A DNA stretch of 64,000 bases from Kaistella solincola (GCF_000812875.1 NZ_JSYK01000001.1:62001-126000); one strand, 5' to 3'; shown: positions 1-8,509, counted from the first letter of the stretch. Notes: generated by a model from the sequence alone, not told the origin. A program made the numbers and translations.

Positions 1-797
1 TCACAGAACTTTTTCCGAATCTTCAACTCATCATCACCGGCGGCGTGAACTACGAGCCATATCGCGAAAAAATGACCGAATTGCTCGGAAAAAATGTAGA
101 TACGCTGCAGACATTTCCGGCGAGTGAAGGATTTTTTGCTTTTCAGGATGATTTTGAAAAAGAAGGACTTTTATTGCTCACCAATCACGGGATTTTTTAT
201 GAATTTATTCCGTTGGAAGAGTTTGGAAAACAAAATGCGCGAAGGTTAACTTTAAAGGATGTTGAACTTCACAAAGATTACGCTTTAATTTTAACGACCA
301 ATTCCGGATTGTGGGCGTATTCAATCGGCGATGTGGTGAGGTTTATTTCAAAAAATCCGTACAGGATTTTGGTTTCGGGGCGGACGAAACATTTCACCTC
401 CGCTTTTGGTGAGCACGTGATCGCTTTTGAAGTGGAAGAGGCTTTAAAAGCCACCGTTGAAAAAATGCCGGCGCAAATCACTGAATTTCATTTGGCGCCG
501 CAGGTGAATCCCACCGATGGTTTGCCGTACCATGAATGGTTTATGGAGTTTGAAAAAGAACCTGCTGATTTGGCAAATTTTCGTGATTTTCTGGATGCCG
601 AAATGCGCAAAAGAAATACCTATTATGATGATTTAATTTCAGGAAAAGTTCTTCAACCTTTAATCATTACAAGTTTAAAGAAAAACGCGTTTCAGGATTA
701 TGCGAAATCCGAAGGAAAATTGGGAGGACAGAATAAAATTCCGCGCCTGGCAAATGACAGAAAAATCGGTGATTTTCTCGGAAAATTTAAAAAATAG
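1..797 (+). CDS. GH3 auxin-responsive promoter family protein, C-terminal part (5' truncated)
   Basis: The reading frame is open from base 3 at the window edge and continues without a break into a GTG at 45, so that GTG is internal and the true start lies outside the window. The visible residues after the edge read ITGGVNYEPY, then SEGFFAFQDD, YSIGDVVRF and SGRTKHFTSAFGEHV. These are the conserved C-terminal blocks of the GH3 family, which belongs to the adenylate-forming (ANL) superfamily. Plant members join amino acids to acyl acids such as jasmonate and auxin; bacterial members are widespread in Bacteroidetes and their substrates are unknown. Only about the last half of a roughly 500-residue protein is present. 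The family assignment is firm; the reaction is not known. Confidence 0.85.
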   Translation, partial: TELFPNLQLIITGGVNYEPYREKMTELLGKNVDTLQTFPASEGFFAFQDDFEKEGLLLLTNHGIFYEFIPLEEFGKQNARRLTLKDVELHKDYALILTTNSGLWAYSIGDVVRFISKNPYRILVSGRTKHFTSAFGEHVIAFEVEEALKATVEKMPAQITEFHLAPQVNPTDGLPYHEWFMEFEKEPADLANFRDFLDAEMRKRNTYYDDLISGKVLQPLIITSLKKNAFQDYAKSEGKLGGQNKIPRLANDRKIGDFLGKFKK

Positions 798-798
798 C

Positions 799-1137
799 TT
801 AGTTAGAAACTGCTTTTAAACCTACAACCGACGCAATTAAGGTGAAAACAAAAAACATCCGCCAGAAAGTTACGGGTTCATTAAAAAGCAAAATTCCCGT
901 AAAAACTGCGCCTACAGCGCCAATTCCTGTCCAGACAGCGTATGCAGTACCGATGGGAAGTGGTTGCGAGCCCACCGAAATCGCTTTGTAAAGCAAAAAC
1001 ATACTCAGAAACAGCGAAATCCCAAAACCCAACCACCAGAAATAGCTTTCTTTCCCTGTGGTTTCCTGTGCTTTTCCGAGGCATAGCGCAAATCCGGTTT
1101 CGAATAACCCGCCGATAATGAGTAAAATCCAGTTCAT
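799..1137 (-). CDS. Small multidrug resistance (SMR/DMT) family transporter
   Basis: This 112-residue protein has four predicted membrane helices, the standard SMR size. It keeps the essential membrane glutamate (E13 in helix 1) and the helix-3 signature PIGTAYAVWTGIG. SMR proteins act as antiparallel dimers that exchange protons for cations, either quaternary ammonium drugs (EmrE/Qac type) or guanidinium (Gdx/SugE type). The sequence does not settle which. It ends 1 nt from the convergent GH3 gene and is transcribed divergently from the MFS gene. Its -7 box ends 4 nt before the ATG, so the mRNA is probably leaderless. Confidence 0.85.
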   Translation of the reverse strand: MNWILLIIGGLFETGFALCLGKAQETTGKESYFWWLGFGISLFLSMFLLYKAISVGSQPLPIGTAYAVWTGIGAVGAVFTGILLFNEPVTFWRMFFVFTLIASVVGLKAVSN

Positions 1138-1141
1138 TGTT

Positions 1142-1149
1142 CAAAGGTA
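1142..1149 (-). promoter_or_regulatory. -7 promoter box of the SMR gene
   Basis: On the minus strand the bases read TACCTTTG, matching the Bacteroidetes -7 consensus TAnnTTTG. Exactly 4 nt separate the box from the ATG (1135-1137), so transcription should start at or next to the start codon. Confidence 0.6.
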
Positions 1150-1211
1150 AATCATTAATTCAGATTTGAAAAATTTGCCCTTTTAGCGGCTTAAATTTCG
1201 TGCTTAAAATA

Positions 1212-1219
1212 TATTTTTG
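1212..1219 (+). promoter_or_regulatory. -7 promoter box of the MFS gene
   Basis: TATTTTTG matches TAnnTTTG and ends 4 nt before the ATG at 1224. This argues that the longer frame with a GTG start at 1200 is not used, because that GTG lies upstream of the promoter box. Confidence 0.6.
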
Positions 1220-1223
1220 CAGA

Positions 1224-2462
1224 ATGATTTCACTTCAACCTCTGCAAACCTTAAAAATTCCCGAATTCCGCAACATCATGTCAGGTCGCTTTTTTTTGGT
1301 TTTATCTTTCCGAATGCTAGCAACGCTGATGGGTTGGTGGATTTACAAGTTAACAAACGATCCTTTTGCCATCGGTTTGATTGGTTTGTCGGAAGTTATT
1401 CCTGCAGTTTCCACGGCTTTGTACGCCGGCCATGTCATCGATAATTCCGAAAAAAAAAAGCTTTTGCTCATATGCAATTACGTCTACGTTTTTCTCATTG
1501 GCTTACTTGCGATTCCGGCATTTTTCGGCACCGGCTTTCTGCATTTAACCAATCTGCAGATTTCTTACTTCATTTACGCCATTATATTCTGCACGGGTTT
1601 TTGCCGCGCTTTTATCGGACCGATTGTTCCGGCGATGATTCCAAAAATAGTTTCGCGTGAACAACTTCCGAACGCGATTACCTTAAACCAGGCAACTTTT
1701 CTTACTGCTTCGGTTTCCGGGCACGCGCTGGGCGGCTTTCTGATTCATTGGATTGATATTTCCGGAACTATTTTAGTTATCGTCGGCGCCATGATTTTCG
1801 CGTCCTTTTTCTTTTGGTTTCTTGACCAGCATCCATCGGAAAACAGCGACAGAACGCTGGGCGTCGTAAAAAGTATGAAAGAAGGTCTCGCATATATTTA
1901 TAAAACCAAAGAAATTTTGGGCGCACTTTGCCTTGATATGTTCGCGGTGCTTTTTGGCGGCGCCGTGGCGATGATTCCCGTATTTGCGACGGATATATTA
2001 AAAGTCGGTTCCGAAGGTTTTGGCTTGCTCAATGCAGCCTCCGACATCGGTTCGATGTGCATCATAATGACTTTAGCTTTCGTTCCGCTCACCAAAAATC
2101 AAGGGAAAATATTGCTCGTCGCCGTTGTGGGCTTCGGACTTTGCATTATCGGTTTTGGTCTTTCGAAACTCTATTGGCTTTCTTTCTTTTTGTTGGTTGC
2201 GAGTGGAATGTTGGATGGTATTTCGGTCGTCATCCGCGGCACCATCGTACAACTGAAAACGCCGGATCATATCCGCGGGCGCGTTTTAAGCGTGAATTCC
2301 ATTTTCATCATGTCGAGTAATGAAATGGGACAGTTCGAAAGCGGCGTTGCGGCAAAACTTTTGGGCGTTGTTCGCTCGGTGGTTTTTGGCGGTACAATGA
2401 CGGTTTTAATTGCAATTTTGGTGGGAACCACCGTTCCGAAACTCCGAAAAATGAACTATTAA
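1224..2462 (+). CDS. Major facilitator superfamily (MFS) transporter
   Basis: This polytopic membrane protein has about 12 hydrophobic segments and 412 residues from the ATG at 1224. The N-terminal part (GWWIYKLTNDPFAIGLIGLSE) and the loop YAGHVIDNSEKKK resemble the MFS exporters related to EntS and macrolide efflux proteins. A central hydrophilic loop near residue 200 separates two six-helix halves. The frame extends upstream to a GTG at 1200, but the -7 box at 1212-1219 overlaps that extension, so I place the start at 1224. It is divergent from the SMR exporter and stands alone, with a 252-nt gap before dnaB. The substrate cannot be read from the sequence. Confidence 0.85.
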   Translation: MISLQPLQTLKIPEFRNIMSGRFFLVLSFRMLATLMGWWIYKLTNDPFAIGLIGLSEVIPAVSTALYAGHVIDNSEKKKLLLICNYVYVFLIGLLAIPAFFGTGFLHLTNLQISYFIYAIIFCTGFCRAFIGPIVPAMIPKIVSREQLPNAITLNQATFLTASVSGHALGGFLIHWIDISGTILVIVGAMIFASFFFWFLDQHPSENSDRTLGVVKSMKEGLAYIYKTKEILGALCLDMFAVLFGGAVAMIPVFATDILKVGSEGFGLLNAASDIGSMCIIMTLAFVPLTKNQGKILLVAVVGFGLCIIGFGLSKLYWLSFFLLVASGMLDGISVVIRGTIVQLKTPDHIRGRVLSVNSIFIMSSNEMGQFESGVAAKLLGVVRSVVFGGTMTVLIAILVGTTVPKLRKMNY

Positions 2463-2475
2463 ATTTTTTAGGAGC

Positions 2476-2612
2476 AACCAAGATTTGCGCATCGTACACA
2501 AGTGTGACCGGCTCTTCATTGCAATCTTTTTTTTCCGCACCTCAGCCCCGGCAAAAAAAAGGATTTCCATTGCGATCCGGGCTACAATGAAAATCCGTCT
2601 CCTTCCGACTTA
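2476..2612 (-). ncRNA. Structured intergenic element, possibly flavo-1-like RNA or a dispersed repeat
   Basis: On the minus strand the motif TAGCCCGGATCGCAATGG is followed by AAATCC and eight T, then a G-rich loop, then eight A with GATTGCAATG and AGCCGG. The T-run and A-run with flanking bases can pair into a stem of about 12 bp around an 18-nt loop. A second hairpin pairs GGATTTCCATTG with CAATGAAAATCC (about 2560-2596). The core resembles AGCCCCGAT-type intergenic elements I recall from flavobacterial genomes, including the Rfam flavo-1 motif, but this is from memory. It fills most of the gap between the MFS gene and dnaB. Confidence 0.35.
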
Positions 2613-2702
2613 TCAACACTTTAGATTATTGAGCAGCAGAACATTAATTAAAATAAGCTGATGAATGTTGATTAATTCTTCGCCTTAAAACACTAAAAAA
2701 AC

Positions 2703-2710
2703 TATCTTTG
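2703..2710 (+). promoter_or_regulatory. -7 promoter box of dnaB
   Basis: TATCTTTG ends 4 nt before the dnaB ATG at 2715, predicting a leaderless or nearly leaderless transcript for this essential replication gene. Confidence 0.65.
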
Positions 2711-2714
2711 TCCC

Positions 2715-4304
2715 ATGACCCAGAAGGAAACTTTATCATCGCTAATCCACGGGAATTTTGCTAAAGAACTCTCGATTTCCGACGGCAAAATGCCGCCGAA
2801 CGCCATCGAATTCGAGAAACTCGTCATCGGTACTTTTCTTATTGACAAAAAAGGACTCGATTATTCGATTGACCTGCTGACGCCTGAAGTTTTTTATGAT
2901 CCGCGACACCAGGAAATTTTCCGGGCAATTGTGCGGCTTTTTGAAGGAAATCATCCGGTTGATTTAATGACCGTAATCCAGGAACTGAAAAAAACTGAAA
3001 AATTGGCTTTTGCGGGCGGCGATCATTATATCATCGATTTAACAATGGGTGTTTCATCCAGCGCGCATATCGAATATCACGTGCGTGTAATTCTGGAAAA
3101 ATTCATCCTTCGAAGCCTCATCAATGTTTCCGCTAACGTTATCGATAGTTCATATAAAGAATCGACCGACGTTTTCGAACTTCTGGACAAAGCCGAACAG
3201 TCATTTTTCGAAATCACCAACGGAACTATTAAAAAAGGTTTCGACACTGCGAATACTTTGGTTACGCAGGCTATTGAAACCATCAAAGCTTTAAAAGATA
3301 AAGAAGGTATTTCCGGAATTCCGTCAGGATTTAAAGATATTGACAAAGAAACAGGTGGCTGGCAAAACTCAGATTTAATTATCATCGCCGCGCGTCCGGC
3401 GATGGGTAAAACCGCATTTTTGCTCTCCATGGCAAGGAATATTGCTGTTGAACACAATGTGCCGTTGGCTTTGTTTTCACTTGAGATGGCATCAGTTCAG
3501 CTGATTACCAGAATGATTGCCTCCGAAACCGGAATCTCTTCGGAAAAACTTCGCAAAGGACAAATGTCTGATGAAGAATGGCAAAGATTGTTCTCCAACG
3601 TTTCGGCGTTAGAAAACGCTCCTTTATATATCGATGAAACGCCATCGCTTTCCGTCTTCGATTTCCGCGCAAAATGCCGAAGACTCGTGATGCAGCACGG
3701 CGTGAAAATCATCATGGTGGATTATCTTCAGCTGATGACCGCCAATTCTGGAAAAGGTGGCGCAGGAAACCGTGAACAGGAAATCGCAATGATTTCGCGT
3801 TCACTGAAAGCGATTGCAAAAGAGCTGAATGTTCCTGTCATTGCGCTTTCGCAGCTTTCGCGAAGTGTGGAAACGCGTCCCGGAAAAAGACCGATGCTTT
3901 CCGACCTTCGGGAATCCGGTGCGATTGAGCAGGATGCGGATATCGTTTCCTTTATTTTCCGGCCGGAATATTATAAAATTTCGACCTGGGATAATGATGA
4001 AGACGGCGCAGAATCTTCCACTGAAAATCAGGCAGAACTCATCATCGCCAAACACAGAAACGGTGCTACCGCCGACGTAAGAATGTCTTTTTACAAAAAC
4101 ATCGCGAAGTTTGCCGATCTGGATTTATTTGGCGGCGGCTACGGTTATGAATCTTCTAATTTCGGACAGCAGGACGCGCCGAGCGGTTTTGAAAAAATTA
4201 AAACCACCATCGATCCGGGAGCAGCTTTCGATATTTCAGATAACAAAAATCTTTCGGGTTCGTCCATGAACGATCTGGATGACGACGACGATTTTCAGTT
4301 TTAG
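2715..4304 (+). CDS. dnaB: Replicative DNA helicase DnaB
   Basis: This is the hexameric helicase that unwinds DNA at the replication fork and recruits primase. At 529 residues it is slightly longer than usual. The N-terminal DnaB domain spans roughly residues 28-130 (PPNAIEFEKLVIGTFLID), and the RecA-like C-terminal domain carries the Walker A motif ARPAMGKTA near residues 226-233. DYLQLM, ALSQLSRSVE and SDLRESGAIEQDADI follow as later helicase motifs. The C-terminus is an acidic tail (DDDDDFQF). The start is fixed by the promoter box 4 nt upstream. rnhA follows after 2 nt, so the two are co-transcribed and link fork unwinding to removal of RNA-DNA hybrids. Confidence 0.97.
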   Translation: MTQKETLSSLIHGNFAKELSISDGKMPPNAIEFEKLVIGTFLIDKKGLDYSIDLLTPEVFYDPRHQEIFRAIVRLFEGNHPVDLMTVIQELKKTEKLAFAGGDHYIIDLTMGVSSSAHIEYHVRVILEKFILRSLINVSANVIDSSYKESTDVFELLDKAEQSFFEITNGTIKKGFDTANTLVTQAIETIKALKDKEGISGIPSGFKDIDKETGGWQNSDLIIIAARPAMGKTAFLLSMARNIAVEHNVPLALFSLEMASVQLITRMIASETGISSEKLRKGQMSDEEWQRLFSNVSALENAPLYIDETPSLSVFDFRAKCRRLVMQHGVKIIMVDYLQLMTANSGKGGAGNREQEIAMISRSLKAIAKELNVPVIALSQLSRSVETRPGKRPMLSDLRESGAIEQDADIVSFIFRPEYYKISTWDNDEDGAESSTENQAELIIAKHRNGATADVRMSFYKNIAKFADLDLFGGGYGYESSNFGQQDAPSGFEKIKTTIDPGAAFDISDNKNLSGSSMNDLDDDDDFQF

Positions 4305-4306
4305 AA

Positions 4307-4789
4307 ATGAGCCTTAAAATCGAGATTTTTACCGACGGCGCCTGTAGCGGGAATCCGGGAAAAGGCGGCTACGGCATCGTCATGAAAGTTCCCGAAAAAA
4401 ATTACGAAAAACGCTATTCCGCAGGTTTTCGCCTTACGACCAACAATCGTATGGAATTGCTGGCGGTGATTGTCGCGCTGGAAAAACTGAAATCCACGGA
4501 AAACGACATCCATATTTACACTGACAGCAAATACGTTTCTGATGCCATCAACCAGAAATGGATTTTCGGCTGGATAAAAAAAGGTTTTAAAAACGTAAAA
4601 AACCCCGATTTATGGCGGAGAATTGTGCCGCTTTTAAAAGCGCATAATCCAACATTTCACTGGGTAAAAGGCCACGCCGGGCATGCGGAAAACGAAATCT
4701 GCGACCAACTCGCGGTAAAAGCTGCGCAAAAAGAACCTTTGGAAACCGATGAATTTTATGAGGCACAAAAAAGCGGCGGATTGTTTTAA
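4307..4789 (+). CDS. rnhA: Ribonuclease HI
   Basis: This enzyme cuts the RNA strand of RNA-DNA hybrids such as Okazaki primers and R-loops. The 160-residue protein has all the active-site residues of the single-domain bacterial type: D10 in IFTDGACSGNPG, E50 in NNRMELLAV, D73 in YTDSKYV, H123 in WVKGHAGH and D133 in ENEICDQLA. It starts 2 nt after dnaB and has no promoter of its own, so it depends on the dnaB transcript. No intrinsic terminator is evident immediately downstream; the gap to the nitroreductase gene holds repeats. Confidence 0.96.
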   Translation: MSLKIEIFTDGACSGNPGKGGYGIVMKVPEKNYEKRYSAGFRLTTNNRMELLAVIVALEKLKSTENDIHIYTDSKYVSDAINQKWIFGWIKKGFKNVKNPDLWRRIVPLLKAHNPTFHWVKGHAGHAENEICDQLAVKAAQKEPLETDEFYEAQKSGGLF

Positions 4790-4801
4790 AAAAATTCCGC
4801 C

Positions 4802-4989
4802 CTTTAGCGGCAAATTTTTTGGTTTGTAATCCAACTTTGAAGATTCGTGCATTCGTGGCATTTATCATTTCAAAAATTTTAGCGGTTATTTTGGCAGATT
4901 TTTCAATTTTGAATAAACCAAGATATTCGTGCATTCCTGGCATTTTTTAATTATCTAAAATTTTAGCGGTTATATTGCCAAATTTTTCG
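4802..4989. repeat. Composite tandem intergenic repeat (units A and B), locus 1
   Basis: Three B-type copies (CTTTAGCGGCAAATTTTTT at 4802; TTTTAGCGGTTATTTTGGC at 4877; a related copy at 4961) alternate with two A-type copies. The A copies are ATTCGTGCATTCGTGGC at 4843-4859 and a one-mismatch version at 4925-4941. Spacing between copies is about 75-84 nt. The same A and B sequences occur at 7331-7569, and B also at 22766-22913. I see no coding potential here. Confidence 0.75.
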
Positions 4990-5044
4990 CTTTTGCAAAT
5001 CGCTCGCGTTAACAGTTCCGCCAAAATCTTTCCGCGCATTTAAT

Positions 5045-5052
5045 TATCTTTG
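5045..5052 (+). promoter_or_regulatory. -7 promoter box of the nitroreductase gene
   Basis: TATCTTTG ends 4 nt before the ATG at 5057, the same spacing as at dnaB, the MFS gene and the SUI1 gene. Confidence 0.6.
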
Positions 5053-5056
5053 TTCA

Positions 5057-5686
5057 ATGAATTACCTGGATGCATTGCAAAAAAGATACTCGGTAAAGAA
5101 ATTCGATCCCGAAAAAACAGTTTCTGCCGATGCGCTTTATCAGATTCTAGAAGCTGCCAGACTTTCGGCGAGTTCGCTTGGTTTGCAGCCCTACAAAATC
5201 ATCATCGCGCAAAGCGCGGAAATCAAAGAAAAACTCATTCCCGCCTTTTACAATCCCTCCCAAATTTCCACATGTTCCCATTTAATTGCGATTGTTTCGA
5301 AAAACAAAATCGGGAATGAATATATCGGCGATTATTTCAAGCATATTTCCGCGACCAGAGAAATTCCGGTAGAAAATTTAAATCCCTTCCGCCAAAGCAT
5401 CGACAGTCACATGAACCGTTTATCGCCCGAAGAAATTATGGTTTGGGCCGAAAAGCAGTGCTATATTGTTTTGGGAAACCTGATGTTTGCCGCCGCGCTG
5501 GAAAATGTGGATACTTGCCCAATGGAAGGTTTTCGCCAGGAAATCATCGACCAGATTTTAGGTTTAGATCCTGAAAATGAAAAAGTTGCGGTGACTTTAG
5601 CTTTAGGTTACCGTTCACAGGAAGACACACATCAAACCTTAAAAAAAGTGCGGAAACCCACGGAAAAACTCTTTAAATTTTTGTAA
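5057..5686 (+). CDS. Nitroreductase family NAD(P)H-dependent oxidoreductase
   Basis: This 209-residue protein belongs to the NfsB-like nitroreductases. These are FMN-binding homodimers that reduce nitro-aromatics, quinones or related substrates with NAD(P)H. The N-terminal KRYSVKKFDPEKTV and the RLSASSLGLQPYKI stretch form the usual FMN phosphate and substrate region. The CPMEGF motif and a C-terminal ALGYRS are also typical of the NfsB subgroup. Its length fits the family. It has its own promoter immediately before the ATG, and nadB follows after 36 nt, so read-through into nadB is possible. The physiological substrate is unknown. Confidence 0.9.
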   Translation: MNYLDALQKRYSVKKFDPEKTVSADALYQILEAARLSASSLGLQPYKIIIAQSAEIKEKLIPAFYNPSQISTCSHLIAIVSKNKIGNEYIGDYFKHISATREIPVENLNPFRQSIDSHMNRLSPEEIMVWAEKQCYIVLGNLMFAAALENVDTCPMEGFRQEIIDQILGLDPENEKVAVTLALGYRSQEDTHQTLKKVRKPTEKLFKFL

Positions 5687-5722
5687 TTAAATTTACAGCC
5701 AACAAACTCCTGAAAAAACTAA

Positions 5723-7294
5723 ATGATAAAAGCAGATGTACTCGTCATCGGATCCGGAATTTCCGGTCTTTCCTACGCCATAAAAGTTTCTGAAAAAATG
5801 CCCGAAGCCAAAATCATCATCGTTACCAAAGGCGATGAAGACGAAAGCAATACGAAATACGCGCAGGGCGGTTTGGCAGTTGTAACCGATTTTGACAACG
5901 ACGGTTTCCAGAAGCACATTGACGATACGATGCGCGCCGGCGATGGCGAAAATAACCTGGAAGTGGTAAAAATGGTCATCGAAAAAGGTCCGGAGCGTTT
6001 CAAGGAACTGGTAGAATGGGGAACCAATTTCGATAAGAAAGACGGAAATCTAATGCTTGGCAGAGAAGGAGGCCACACGGAAAACCGAATTGTTCACCAC
6101 AAAGATATTACCGGAAAAGAAATTGAACGCGCGCTGCTTGTAACGGCGAATAAATCGCCTAATATTGAGATTTTGCCGCATCATTACGTCATCGATCTGA
6201 TCACGCAGCACCATGTTCCAGGAAAAATTTTCGATCTGAATAAAATCGACTGCTACGGCGCTTATATTCTGGACGAGAAAAATAAAAAAATCAAGAAAAT
6301 AACGGCGAAAATTACTATGGTGGCTACGGGCGGCGCGGGACACGTTTATAAAAACACAACGAACCCGATCATTGCAACCGGCGACGGAATTGCTTTTGTG
6401 CACCGTGCACGCGGTAAAGTTTCGAACATGCAGTATTATCAGTTTCACCCCACGGCGCTGTATTCCAAAAGAGATGGAATGCTTTTCCTGATTTCCGAAG
6501 CGGTGCGTGGCGACGGCGCAAAACTACGGACGAAAGATGGTGAAAAATTCATGCAGAAATACGACGAACGCGAAGAATTAGCGTCCCGCGACATTGTGGC
6601 GCGCGCCATCGATAACGAACTGAAAATTTCCGGTGATGATTATGTAGGTTTGGATTGCCGCGACATGGACCGCGAGAAATTTATCGAGCATTTTCCTAAT
6701 ATTTATGAGAAATGTCTGGACGAAGGAATTGATCCGTTCGAACAGCTGATTCCGGTGGTTCCGGCGTGCCATTATTTAATGGGCGGCATTGAAACCGATA
6801 TGAACGGCCAAAGTTCCATTAAAAATCTTTTCGCCGTGGGCGAATGCACGAATTCGGGATTGCACGGCGCAAACCGGCTTGCCTCAAATTCGCTTTTGGA
6901 AGGCTTGGTTTTTGGCCATAATGCTGCGATAAAAACCGTGGAATTGCTAACGGTGAATGACTTTAATTTCGATGATTTAAAAGCCGTACCGGAATGGAAT
7001 GAAGAAGGAATGAAAATGATGGACGAAATGGTGATGGTAAGTTACCTGCGTCGCCAATTACAGGAAATGATGAGTGACCTGGTGAGCATTGTACGCAGCA
7101 ACGACCGACTCGCCCTAGCGAAGAAAAAACAGCAGGAAATTTTCGAAGCGGTGACGGAACTGTATAACTACTCGATTTTGTCGCCGAAACTTTCGGAACT
7201 GCGAAATCTAACGAATATTTCGTATTTGATTATCAAGCATTCGCTGATGATGAAAGAAAATAAAGGCGCATTTTTTAATAAAGATTTTGTGTAA
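5723..7294 (+). CDS. nadB: L-aspartate oxidase
   Basis: This flavoenzyme oxidises L-aspartate to iminoaspartate, the first step of de novo NAD synthesis. At 523 residues it has the family length. The FAD-binding fingerprint VIGSGISGLSYA lies at residues 8-19. It is followed by TKYAQGGLAVV, GREGGHTENRIVH, the active-site region QFHPTAL, SRDIVARAI and the C-terminal FAD block GECTNSGLHGANRLASNSLLE. The C-terminal helical domain is complete. nadC lies 354 nt downstream on the same strand with a repeat array in between. Quinolinate synthase (nadA), which acts between the two steps, is not in this window. Confidence 0.96.
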   Translation: MIKADVLVIGSGISGLSYAIKVSEKMPEAKIIIVTKGDEDESNTKYAQGGLAVVTDFDNDGFQKHIDDTMRAGDGENNLEVVKMVIEKGPERFKELVEWGTNFDKKDGNLMLGREGGHTENRIVHHKDITGKEIERALLVTANKSPNIEILPHHYVIDLITQHHVPGKIFDLNKIDCYGAYILDEKNKKIKKITAKITMVATGGAGHVYKNTTNPIIATGDGIAFVHRARGKVSNMQYYQFHPTALYSKRDGMLFLISEAVRGDGAKLRTKDGEKFMQKYDEREELASRDIVARAIDNELKISGDDYVGLDCRDMDREKFIEHFPNIYEKCLDEGIDPFEQLIPVVPACHYLMGGIETDMNGQSSIKNLFAVGECTNSGLHGANRLASNSLLEGLVFGHNAAIKTVELLTVNDFNFDDLKAVPEWNEEGMKMMDEMVMVSYLRRQLQEMMSDLVSIVRSNDRLALAKKKQQEIFEAVTELYNYSILSPKLSELRNLTNISYLIIKHSLMMKENKGAFFNKDFV

Positions 7295-7330
7295 AATATG
7301 CTGCTAAATGTGCAATTCTTCGTAAAAAAA

Positions 7331-7569
7331 TTGCCACGAATGCACGAATTTTAAATGAAATGCGATTTCAACAAAAACCAAGAAAAATGGCTGTAGAGCA
7401 GCTAAAATTTTTTAGGATGGAATGCCACGAATGCACGAATTTCATTACTAATAATTGAAAAATAATGGCTGTTATAAAGGCGAATTTTTGTAGATTGAAG
7501 ATGCCACGAATGCACGAATTTCATTACCAATAATTAAAAAATATGCTGTTAAAGCGGCAGATTTTTTCG
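7331..7569. repeat. Composite tandem intergenic repeat (units A and B), locus 2, filling the nadB-nadC gap
   Basis: The 354-nt gap holds three copies of GCCACGAATGCACGAATTT (starting at 7333, 7424 and 7503). Each is followed by a B-type block (about 7388, 7466 and 7543, for example GCTGTTAAAGCGGCAG then TTTTTT). The A core is itself a direct repeat, CACGAAT-G-CACGAAT. The second and third A copies share at least 24 bases, so the units were amplified locally. No ORF or clear promoter is visible here. Confidence 0.8.
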
Positions 7570-7648
7570 ATTTGGCTTCATTAAAAATAAAAGCGGGAAA
7601 CCATTAATTATAAAAATATAAAACGGAACTTTTTCTAAAAATCTAAAA

Positions 7649-8509
7649 ATGAAAAAACCACAATACGTGACCAAAGAAGTTTTAAAAAATTTCATTAAAA
7701 ATGCTTTGGAGGAAGATATTCAGGAAGGTGACCACTCGACGCTGGCAACGATTCCGAAAGATTTGCAGCAAAAAGCAAAATTACTGGTAAAACAGGACTG
7801 TATTTTGGCGGGTGTGGAACTGGCGGAAATTATTTTCCAACAGTTTGATAAAAACCTGAAACTTGAAGTTTTGCTGAAAGACGGCGCATCAGCAAAAGTT
7901 GGCGATATTGCTTTTTACGTGACCGGAAGTGCGCGCTCCATTCTTTCCACGGAGCGTTTTGTCTTGAACTGCATGCAGCGCATGAGCGGCATTGCTACGC
8001 TTACGCACGACTGGGATTCGCGGCTTTTGGGGACGAAAACAAAATTACTCGATACGCGAAAAACCACTCCGAATTTCCGCATCTGCGAAAAATGGGCGGT
8101 GGCAATTGGCGGCGGCACGAACCACCGTTACGGTTTGTATGACATGATTATGCTGAAAGATAACCACATCGACTACAACGGAAGCATTACAAAAGCTGTA
8201 AAAATGGCCAAAGAATACACCGAAAAAATAAAAAAACCGCTGAAAATTGAGGTAGAAACCAGAAATCTGGAAGAGGTGGAAGAAGCTTTAAATGCCGGTG
8301 CTGACCGTATTTTACTCGACAACATGGACGTTCAGATGATGAAAGACGCAGTGAAAATGGTAAATGGCAAATGCGAAACAGAAGCTTCGGGCGGAATTAC
8401 GCGGAATATGCTGAAAGAAATTGCGGCCACGGGCGTAGATTATATATCGGCGGGCGCGCTTACCCATTCTGCGGAAAACATCGATTTGAGTTTGAAGGCA
8501 TCAAAATAA
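7649..8509 (+). CDS. nadC: Nicotinate-nucleotide pyrophosphorylase (carboxylating), quinolinate phosphoribosyltransferase
   Basis: This enzyme converts quinolinate and PRPP to nicotinate mononucleotide, completing the de novo branch begun by NadB. The 286-residue protein shows the type II phosphoribosyltransferase blocks: EGDHSTLATI near the N-terminus, ERFVLNCMQRMSGIAT, LDTRKTTP at residues 134-141, GGGTNHRYGLYDMIMLKDNH, and the C-terminal EASGGI and SAGALTHS that bind phosphates. Length and motif order are complete. It probably shares a transcript with nadB or has an unrecognised promoter in the repeat-rich gap. Confidence 0.96.
   Translation: MKKPQYVTKEVLKNFIKNALEEDIQEGDHSTLATIPKDLQQKAKLLVKQDCILAGVELAEIIFQQFDKNLKLEVLLKDGASAKVGDIAFYVTGSARSILSTERFVLNCMQRMSGIATLTHDWDSRLLGTKTKLLDTRKTTPNFRICEKWAVAIGGGTNHRYGLYDMIMLKDNHIDYNGSITKAVKMAKEYTEKIKKPLKIEVETRNLEEVEEALNAGADRILLDNMDVQMMKDAVKMVNGKCETEASGGITRNMLKEIAATGVDYISAGALTHSAENIDLSLKASK

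Noticed and set aside
7331-7526. Possible CRISPR array from GCCACGAATGCACGAATTT copies
   Set aside because: Spacing is about 80-90 nt, intervening DNA holds B-type repeats instead of unique spacers, and inverted copies occur at 4843-4941.
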